From: Yamadazyma tenuis
Taxonomy: Eukaryota > Ascomycota > Pichiomycetes > Serinales > Debaryomycetaceae
DNA length: 64,000 nt
Direction: 5' to 3'
NCBI RefSeq assembly: GCF_029203305.1
Contig: NC_089461.1
Location: 434,001-498,000, forward strand
A program made the position numbers and the translations under genes. The notes below the pieces were generated by a model that worked only from the letters and a program-made list of their open reading frames with translations, was not told where the DNA came from and did not search any database. Positions 40,201 to 47,910 of this stretch are shown here, one piece after another. Within the stretch, counting starts at the first letter, position 1. Every line of letters begins with the position of its first letter.

Positions 40201-42833
40201 AAGTAATTCAAGTGAGGAACAAGCACTGAAAGTCTTACAGGAACCGTCAAACACAACTCGACGTAAATATCTCTCTCATATGGACGACGGGCATTAGTAA
40301 TCATTTTGTTCAAGCTCTCAAGTAAAACTGGTAAGATAGGCATGATTTCTTTGTATAAGCTTTCAAATCTTCCTCCACTGATACTTCTGAACAAGATTCT
40401 CACCAAGTATGAGTACACTATTGGTTCATCTGCATTGGTAGATAGCTTTAAGGACTCCAAAATAAGGTGGTTCAAGTGAGGTAAAATGACAGATTCATTG
40501 GTCGTTGGGAACAAATTCACAGACATGAAACACAATTTAAAGAGTCTTATCAAGATATTTGACTTCACCAAATCCAACTTGCCTAACTCACCCAACTTGG
40601 ATCTCAAAAACGATATCAATAAACCTGAAAAGTTGGCGGAAGTGATTTCTGAAGCCAAAAAGAATTGGGGCAAATGTAACAAGGCTGCATTGTCCAACAT
40701 TGAATCGAATAGAAATGGCAACTCGGCTCCAACAATTTCATTGAACGATGCAGGGTCAATGTGAATGAATATCGTGGCAAAGATTTCCATTAAATCTTTT
40801 TCTTCTTTTGAAGACGTTATGGGCAAGTTAGGACCTCCACTTGAAAAGTCAAATGCTTTTGTTTGAGGAGCGGCTTTGGGTTTGGAGATGGAGAAGAATC
40901 TCAAACAGCTAATCCCACTTCTGAACAATTCTCGTAAGATGTTCACTTCTTCAAAAGAGGTGATTTTCGCTGACTCATTCCATTTATCGTAGTTGACAGT
41001 TTGGCCACCATTCTTAGGATCAGAAGCAGTTGGTTGTGGGGGAATAGGTGGATTACAGTTCTTCAAACCAAAGATTACTGACTTCAAAAACGTCATCAAA
41101 GTCCTGAAAAGATATCTAGCATCCTTCAACATATCTGAATTAACGGTAGATGAAGCATTGAGTGGAGAGAGTGACTCGAGGTTGAACAAATCGATGATTT
41201 CTTCGTGGTCTTCATCCATCTTTGTGTCACCATCGTGCTCTCTCTCATCGTCACCATTCAAGTCTCCGTTGGCATCCCTCATAACAATATCATCGTCGTC
41301 GTTGGGTTTTTCAACGGGCGCAGAATCCACATCCTTCAAGAATTTAATGTCCTTTATAGGAGCTTCAAGACCCAAAGACTTCTTGGATGAATATCTAGAA
41401 ACGGCCTTTTTTGACTCTTGTTCCTTCGTTGCTTTATTCTTTTCAAATTCTTTGTGAACCCTCATAATATAGTCATATTTTCTGTCCAAACTGTGGAATC
41501 TTTTGGCATAAGAATCAATTATAATCATGAACAACTGACGACCTTCCCCTTTGTTTGGCATTTTCATGATTCGTTCCACCAAGTTCAAAAGTAACTTGGC
41601 ACTCATGATTTGAACCGTTAAGGCCAAACTGTCATCCTTCAACAAGTCACAGTAAATCGACACTGTGAGCCAGATTTGCTTAGGAGTCAATTCATTTCTG
41701 ACGTTGTGAATGAAGTCTGCCACCGTAGAATAAGCCAATGGTCGTAAAGTTTCGTATGCAGTCAAGCCTTCACCGATTAAGATTTTCTCATCGAACAAAA
41801 GCTCAATCTTGGGAATGAATTGAGACCTGAAAGGTGTAGACAAAATGTGTCTTGTAGCATGTAAAAGTTCTTTTCTGGCAACAGATAACTCGGCCGGACA
41901 GTCTTGCAATAATCTCAAAATCACATCAGGAACAACTTTGGCCTGTTCTGGTGATAAGTGTTGGTTGGCATATCCTCTTATAAACACATAGGCCAAGAAA
42001 GAGGCAGCTTTGACTTGTCCCAAAATGAAATCACTGTAGGCCTGTCTGTTCGTGATATCTGGAGAAATCGACGTCACCACCTTGTTTTCGTTCTCTGGGC
42101 TTTCTCTATAATTCTTTTGCTCTTCCACTTGCAAGTTTAAAAGGTTCACGATTTTGGGTAAGAAAACACCCAACGAAGTCTGAACCAAATTCTTATAGGA
42201 TGAGTATAATGAAACCATGGTAATGGGGCATTCCGCCAACGTCTTGAAGGAATGCATAGCGTTATTCAATGTTTTAGAGGTGTTTTCCTCGCCAAATGAC
42301 GTAGGTGACAGTTCTTTGGTGTCGACATCTTGAGAAGGTGTGCTTGAAGCGTTGGAACTGAACACATTTGACACCGTCTCCGGCATGTTGTCATAGATAT
42401 TGGAAATCACATCTATGAAGCCTTGGGCTTTTTCTCCCAAGTTTGCTTTGTATGCCTTGTGCAAACTAGTGATAATTTTCATACATAAAACACCATTGTC
42501 TTCATTTTCATCAACCAAAATGGTGGTTAACGTGTCTAGGATTTGTTCTGAGTAAGGTTGAAAAGTTTCGTTCATAATTGATCTGTGTATGATCTCGAGA
42601 ACCGAATTACGAAGCTTCTGCTCTGGTGCTTGGGATGTAAACACTATAGGTACCTCTTTCAAATAATTCAAGAAGATTGGAATCAAGTTTGATAAAAAGT
42701 ATTCGTATTCTGCAGCACCATTGAAAGTCTCTATCATGTCCAACAACTCTCTTAAGATGGAGTGTTTCTCCTTATAGTCATCGTTGTCGTTGAGCCTCGA
42801 CACAAACGTGTCTAGCTGTGACTTGTAGGACAT
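31284..42833 (-). CDS. TRA1: Tra1, activator-binding pseudokinase of SAGA and NuA4
   Basis: Giant PIKK-family scaffold (3849 residues; S. cerevisiae 3744) that transcription activators contact to recruit histone acetyltransferase complexes. The N-terminal two thirds are HEAT-like helical repeats starting at MSKSQ-like [10 protein letters not shown]. The FAT region follows (for example [26 protein letters not shown]). Then come the FRB-equivalent [25 protein letters not shown], the PI3K-like fold ([28 protein letters not shown]) and the C-terminal FATC end [15 protein letters not shown]. The kinase catalytic residues are not apparent, as in all Tra1. A very acidic, low-complexity insert (about residues 3178-3299) lies between FAT and FRB. 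No intron was found over 11.5 kb. Confidence 0.98.
   Translation of the reverse strand: [3849 protein letters not shown]
33050..33190. repeat. TTC/GAA-rich low-complexity tract inside TRA1
   Basis: A run dominated by TTC, TCC and TTG triplets on the + strand encodes Glu-, Lys- and Gln-rich sequence of Tra1 on the - strand. Such triplet tracts expand and shrink by slippage, so length may vary between strains. Confidence 0.8.
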
Positions 42834-42932
42834 TGTAGTTTACTTTCTTGGTAGCGACAAATTTGTTTTTCTGAGGTTGAAAAAAAGGTGGGAATCGGGT
42901 CTGCCAAATATTCGAGTTTATCGCGTGAATTC

Positions 42933-42949
42933 CACGTGATAGTCACGTG
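42933..42949. promoter_or_regulatory. Pair of CACGTG boxes upstream of TRA1
   Basis: CACGTG occurs at 42933-42938 and 42944-42949 with 5 bases between. They read ATCACGTG on the - strand and GTCACGTG on the + strand, both matching the Cbf1 consensus RTCACGTG. They lie 100-116 bases from the TRA1 ATG. Confidence 0.5.
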
Positions 42950-43117
42950 TACTGCTTCCATGTAAAGGTCTTACCTTGATCATGCGTCCAATTGAAGTCC
43001 CACAAGTACTGCTAGTTGAAAAGTCATGAAAGCCAGATAACAATACCTCTTTTCATAATTTTCTGTTTATTCAGAGTATGAAGATAAAATTTTCTATCTA
43101 TGGCGATTTTCACCAAT

Positions 43118-43864
43118 TCAATAAAGTTTTGAGGTAGCTTTGAGTTGGTTTCTTAACTCTCTCAACAATAAAACTCCATTTCCAAGAGCAATTACTACTA
43201 AAAATGAGAAAGCCGTCCATGTGACAGCTTCAGCCCTGATGCCGGTTTTTACTTGTACCAACTTCATCGACGCAGATGGCACAAGCGCCTGGTTAGCTTT
43301 AGTTGCTTGATGCTGCAACATTGACCCAACTCCCCACACCATGGCATCAATACCTGAGACACCCACAATCATCTTCCTAACAAGAAGTTTTCCTGGCAAA
43401 AGTGGAACCAGGATCCAAGCGTTAAGTGCCAAACATGCGAGTGCCATTATCATAGCTGACATAAGTACATATGGATAGCATATATTGTTGAATTTTCTTG
43501 CTAATTTGACCAAGTCAATTGTGGTGTTTTTATCACCTGTATCAACGCTAATAATTGGATAGGTCTTCAACTTTCCCAAGTTATCAAATGTCGTACACGA
43601 TACCAGGCCATCATAGGAAACACAGAAACTCAAGTATCCAATTGAAAGGGTGAACAGCGATAAATCCAGTTCGGTGGTTTCAGTTCCGTTGAAAGAAACA
43701 ATCAGCATCTCCTTTTTGTTGAACTGATATCTGGTCAAGAATAGGCTGGAATAAGCTTCAGTGGAAGTGTAGCAACTCATGAGTAGGAAGCCCAAGAGGA
43801 AATTGGTAATGAAAACGCAAATGCACAAGACAACGGCGGGAATCTTGGCTGCAAAGTTTACCAT
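43118..43864 (-). CDS. FIG1: Fig1-family membrane protein (mating calcium influx and fusion)
   Basis: Fig1 proteins support low-affinity calcium influx and cell fusion during mating. The ATG at 43864 gives 248 residues; the frame extends 26 codons upstream without an ATG and across a TATA box. Features are a first membrane span (KIPAVVLCICVFITNFLLGFLLMSC), the family-type extracellular segment SCYTSTEAYSSLFLTRYQFN, and a loop with cysteine pair FCVSYDGLVSC and two sequons. Three further spans are at about 139-160, 165-185 and 213-236. Three TGAAACA elements in the promoter support pheromone control. Candida species have more than one member (Fig1, Dfi1), so the exact orthologue is uncertain. 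Confidence 0.8.
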   Translation of the reverse strand: MVNFAAKIPAVVLCICVFITNFLLGFLLMSCYTSTEAYSSLFLTRYQFNKKEMLIVSFNGTETTELDLSLFTLSIGYLSFCVSYDGLVSCTTFDNLGKLKTYPIISVDTGDKNTTIDLVKLARKFNNICYPYVLMSAMIMALACLALNAWILVPLLPGKLLVRKMIVGVSGIDAMVWGVGSMLQHQATKANQALVPSASMKLVQVKTGIRAEAVTWTAFSFLVVIALGNGVLLLRELRNQLKATSKLY

Positions 43865-43926
43865 ATTTTCAAAAAATAAGAGAAAAGGTTGGGGACCATT
43901 GGAACTAAGAGCCTCGTACGCAGTTC

Positions 43927-44021
43927 TTATATAAACCACCAATATGAGAAGATTGACAAGTTTAGTGTTTCAGATTATGTATGAAAAGCATGCACATCTG
44001 GGGTGTTTCAGATTTGTTTCA
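43927..44021 (-). promoter_or_regulatory. TATA box and three pheromone-response-like elements of FIG1
   Basis: On the FIG1 strand, TGAAACA occurs at 44015-44021, 44004-44010 and 43966-43972, all in the same orientation and 102-157 bases before the ATG. This is the S. cerevisiae Ste12 pheromone response element; Cph1 is the CTG-clade counterpart. A TTTATATAA box at 43927-43935 sits between them and the start. Confidence 0.7.
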
Positions 44022-44072
44022 GAGTTTTCGCAGTCAAATGCATAGGCTCATATATTCATACTAATAAAAAAT

Positions 44073-45347
44073 CTAGAAAAAAAATCTTAATAAACGATAT
44101 AACCCCACCAAGAGCAAAACGGTGGCTCCAGCAGTGCCAAATACGGGGATAATTTCCAAGACACTTCTCAATTTCACTCCTCCTTCGACAGTATGTTGGG
44201 AGACCTTCTCTACCGTATTGTTAGACGAACTATTTGGAGACACAAAAGACCCATGCTTGTAAAAACTATCCATAAGGGCATCTTTTTCATACCAGATTTG
44301 GAAGAGCCAGTTCTCAAACTTCTTTAAAGTCTCCTCGTCCACTAGGTCGACATCGGCAACATCATCATCACCCAAAGGTATATCTTCAATTCTAAAGCTT
44401 CGGAAATGGTAATTGATTTTTTCAGGTCCCCTACTCAACAAGAACAATCCCTTTAACGTGAAGATATCTTCACCAAATTCACCCGCCTTCAATCCCCCAT
44501 AAGCAGTGGTTATATCGTACACCACTTCCACGGTTCCTCTTAACTTGCGCAATACCAAGAATAACCCTCTGATTCGGGGAAGCAACACATGTTTTAAAGG
44601 GGGCAAGTTGTTAGCATCACAAAACTCTCTTGATTTCTTGGTTGTTCTTAGTGAAGGAACTGTGCCTTCTGGGAACAATAGTATTTGATAAGGAGATATG
44701 TCATCACTTACCTTCTCCTTAGGCCACGACTGAACATCGCTAACACTAGTTGTAGCTCGAAACGATGTCACATGTCTAACACCTGAAGCAGGCCCCGAGC
44801 CTCGAGCATTAGCATCCACTTCGAGTAGCTGACTGGTGAGCTTGATTTTATCTTCGTCCCATTTTCTGGATAAAAACATGAAGTTGAAGTTGGTCATTCC
44901 GTAACCCAAGATGGGCGTTTTTGACATGTCCTTCATAATGATGTACACAAATTCAGAGAGCCTGGACGTATAATTTAAAAACCACAAATAGAACCAATCT
45001 GTGTATATTTGGTGGTTGGAGATCATCACCGAGTTGGGTGACAACGAGGTGGAAATCAAATTACCGGGCAATTGGCTGAAAGAATTCTCAAGTGGTAACT
45101 TGGAAGGATCGTAGGTGATAGATATCGTGGTAGAATTCAATATTGATATCACAAACGTAAAGAGTTGAAGGAAATGCCTCTTGGTGAGATTGATCATACT
45201 ATGTCTGTACTTGGGACGGTCTTTCAAAATAAAGAGGAACACTCGCTGTGTCCATACGATGGAAACACATCCAAATAAGAAGAATATCAACAAAATTATG
45301 TTTCTGACAACCACAATTGGTGTGGGGAGATACCATTTGCCAGACAT
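44073..45347 (-). CDS. CST26: Lysophospholipid acyltransferase, Cst26/Psi1-like
   Basis: Likely transfers a fatty acyl chain to lysophosphatidylinositol in the ER; S. cerevisiae Cst26/Psi1 adds stearate at sn-1. The ATG at 45347 gives 424 residues; a 38-codon extension upstream lacks an ATG. An N-terminal membrane span (NIILLIFFLFGCVSIVW) precedes the acyltransferase block: motif I NHQIYTDWFYLWF (HX4D), ILGYGMTNFNFMFLSRKWDEDKI, and motif III LLFPEGT. The conserved end IWYEKDALMDSFYKHGSFVS and a C-terminal hydrophobic tail follow. YDR018C is a close S. cerevisiae paralogue and an alternative name. Confidence 0.85.
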   Translation of the reverse strand: MSGKWYLPTPIVVVRNIILLIFFLFGCVSIVWTQRVFLFILKDRPKYRHSMINLTKRHFLQLFTFVISILNSTTISITYDPSKLPLENSFSQLPGNLISTSLSPNSVMISNHQIYTDWFYLWFLNYTSRLSEFVYIIMKDMSKTPILGYGMTNFNFMFLSRKWDEDKIKLTSQLLEVDANARGSGPASGVRHVTSFRATTSVSDVQSWPKEKVSDDISPYQILLFPEGTVPSLRTTKKSREFCDANNLPPLKHVLLPRIRGLFLVLRKLRGTVEVVYDITTAYGGLKAGEFGEDIFTLKGLFLLSRGPEKINYHFRSFRIEDIPLGDDDVADVDLVDEETLKKFENWLFQIWYEKDALMDSFYKHGSFVSPNSSSNNTVEKVSQHTVEGGVKLRSVLEIIPVFGTAGATVLLLVGLYRLLRFFF

Positions 45348-45604
45348 GATGATGGATGGAAGTGGCGGCAAATCAAGACAAACAGTTAGATTATGTATCA
45401 GATGAGGATTTAGGTAAGGACCGCTATGTATAGTGATGGACCTATGTTTCAACCTGTTCAATGGCGATTATTATCGCAGTCAGGCAGAGTTAAACTTTGT
45501 CAAGACGTTAAAAGGGCGTGACGGATCGTACAAATATTAGGTTGGTTGATATGCGAGTGATTCTGACAGATGGGGCGTGCGCGCAACCGGCGGTGAATTG
45601 TACA

Positions 45605-47800
45605 TTAGATACTACTAGCATTCAAAATATCATCGAATAGGTAATCGATGTTGATACCCACAGACTTGAGGTCATCAAGCTGAGGCTCCAAGACGTTCAA
45701 AAACGATTTGAACAACGGCTTGTCTTTGATGAGGAGTTTGGTGTTATTATCGTCATCGGGGTCTTCCGGAGTTAAGAGAGTACCTAACAACTGCTTCTTT
45801 ATAGACTTGATCAAATTTATACCCTCTTCAATACACCAGTTGATCAAACCACTTGAGTCAACGTTCCCACCATTGTCCCTTTCCAATATAGGGAAAATGC
45901 ATTCCTTGTATGAAGAAATGGTTTTCTTCATAATGGATACATAGATGATCACCATATTAGAAATATAGTTACCCACATCTGCTTTGGTGGATCCTTGAAC
46001 AGTGACCACCAACTTGGAGATGATGTTGGCCAAGTTGGCAGTAGTAGCCCGTAAAAATGCTGAAATACCCTTATCCAATACCCCAAAACTGTAGAAGAAT
46101 TCGAGGATCTCCCCCAATTCAGATGTTTTGAGTTTAGCTATGTTGTGCTGCAAGTTGAAGGACAAGGAGCGCTGAACTTCTTGTTTTCTATTAGAGAGCT
46201 TCAACTTGATTACATCCACCAATAGCTTAATTTCGTCTAGAGATGCCATAGTTTCTTGATCACTTGTTTCAGTCTTGCTCACAATCCTTTCCACATTGAG
46301 CACCTTATTCTCGATATAGTTTATCATACCGACCGCTTCAGGGTATTTATCATGGGCAATCTCAACATCCACTTCGTCAAGTCTATCCTCAACTCTCTTT
46401 AACTCGTTGAAAAATTGACCCTTATCGTTCTTGGTGAAGTTTGAAAATTTACCATTTGCAGAGAAATCATGCGACCGGTTTCTGGAATGAACTCTAGCAG
46501 ATATATCTTGTAGTAAGATATCAGCACTGTGTCTATGAGAACCACTTCTTCTCTTATTATTGTTTTCTTCGTCGAAGACTCCAGAGTTTCTTAGAGATTC
46601 TCGAAGCTGTCTCTTTTCGTCATCAGTCTCAAAGCCATCTTCATGGGTTGACCCTCTGATGTCATAGAATCTCTCTTTCTGTGAAAGTTCACTCTTCCCT
46701 TTATTATAGGCATCATTAATCTTCACGAAATGGTCGTACCGGTCTGTTTGATAAACATATCCTCCTGATCGGGTGGTTAACAGAATAAGATAAGTTTTGT
46801 TGGGGTCATCATCTGCTTTCCTTTGGTTGATTACCTGAAGCTGTACATCATGTAACGGCCAGCAATGGACTGCCTGAAGCCTGGACTTATTGCTTGCATT
46901 CTTGGAGGAAGACGAGGACTTCTTAGTAGCAATCAATATGAGATCATTTAACACAAATATATGAATGGCTTTTATGGCTTTCCAATTGCCAATGTTAATC
47001 TCAAACCACCTTCCACTTTCTGCAAGCACATGTCTGCCTTGCACACTTTGAATAAGTTTCGAGGCACCTTCAACATGTTTAAACAACGACTGTAACTCAC
47101 TAACCCACATTTTCTCCAACACTATAATCGAGGAACGGTCTTTACGTTTAGGCTTTTTTGTACCATATGGAGAGCGTTCATCTGGCTTTTCTTCCAAGCT
47201 CAATCTTCGTTCAGCGGCATCTTTGAACTCATCCAACACTTCCATCAACTCTCTCGAGGAAATTCTTAGTTGCAATAGTTCATCTTGAGTGTCCTTGAGA
47301 TCAGTCATCAACTCAAGGATGTTTTTCTGATTTTCATTGATGCTATTCTTGATATCTCGTTCCACCACTGCTCTTTGTTTTACCAACACCTTGTAGTAAT
47401 CGTCGATTTCAGCAGCCGTTCCATTGGCCAAGTCGTCAAGAAGTCTGCTATTAATGTTATCAGACTCTCCACGGGCTGGTTTGGACTCAACAGCTGCCTT
47501 TAAAGCATTGAGATCTGGTAGTTGAGGCACAGGTGGAGCCTTGGCTGCATCTATCATGTTCCTCGTATGCGCTGCTGCTGACGCCGATGCATGGATACTC
47601 AGTCGCCTGGTCTTCTTGTTTTTGTTAGATCTATTGTTGTATGGGTTTGGTACCAGTAGGTTATCCAGGTCTCTTGATTCTGCTGTTCGAGGAGCAAACG
47701 CATTGGCATTGGCATATGGATTGTTCAGTTTCTCACTGCTAGATGGAAGCTTCCAAGGAGCCCTGCTTTTACGATGGGCAGCCTTTGCATCAAAATCCAT
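45605..47800 (-). CDS. EXO84: Exocyst subunit Exo84
   Basis: Part of the eight-subunit exocyst that tethers secretory vesicles to the plasma membrane at sites of growth. The 731-residue protein has a basic, disordered N-terminus, a coiled coil (about residues 130-195, VERDIKNSINENQKNILELMTDLKDTQDELL) and a PH domain (about 255-350: RWFEINIGNWKAIKAIHIFVLNDLILIATKK, HDVQLQVIN). The C-terminal helical exocyst domain ends LFDDILNASSI. Length is close to S. cerevisiae Exo84 (753). The promoter is shared with divergent SIF2, 110 bases apart. Confidence 0.93.
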   Translation of the reverse strand: MDFDAKAAHRKSRAPWKLPSSSEKLNNPYANANAFAPRTAESRDLDNLLVPNPYNNRSNKNKKTRRLSIHASASAAAHTRNMIDAAKAPPVPQLPDLNALKAAVESKPARGESDNINSRLLDDLANGTAAEIDDYYKVLVKQRAVVERDIKNSINENQKNILELMTDLKDTQDELLQLRISSRELMEVLDEFKDAAERRLSLEEKPDERSPYGTKKPKRKDRSSIIVLEKMWVSELQSLFKHVEGASKLIQSVQGRHVLAESGRWFEINIGNWKAIKAIHIFVLNDLILIATKKSSSSSKNASNKSRLQAVHCWPLHDVQLQVINQRKADDDPNKTYLILLTTRSGGYVYQTDRYDHFVKINDAYNKGKSELSQKERFYDIRGSTHEDGFETDDEKRQLRESLRNSGVFDEENNNKRRSGSHRHSADILLQDISARVHSRNRSHDFSANGKFSNFTKNDKGQFFNELKRVEDRLDEVDVEIAHDKYPEAVGMINYIENKVLNVERIVSKTETSDQETMASLDEIKLLVDVIKLKLSNRKQEVQRSLSFNLQHNIAKLKTSELGEILEFFYSFGVLDKGISAFLRATTANLANIISKLVVTVQGSTKADVGNYISNMVIIYVSIMKKTISSYKECIFPILERDNGGNVDSSGLINWCIEEGINLIKSIKKQLLGTLLTPEDPDDDNNTKLLIKDKPLFKSFLNVLEPQLDDLKSVGINIDYLFDDILNASSI

Positions 47801-47910
47801 TATGTGTTATGTAGAAAGCTATGTTGATTTGAATATTTGGATTTCAAAATGCGCACCGTAACTAAATAAACTAGGGAAAATTTTCTTCTAGTTAATATCT
47901 ACAAGCTCAA

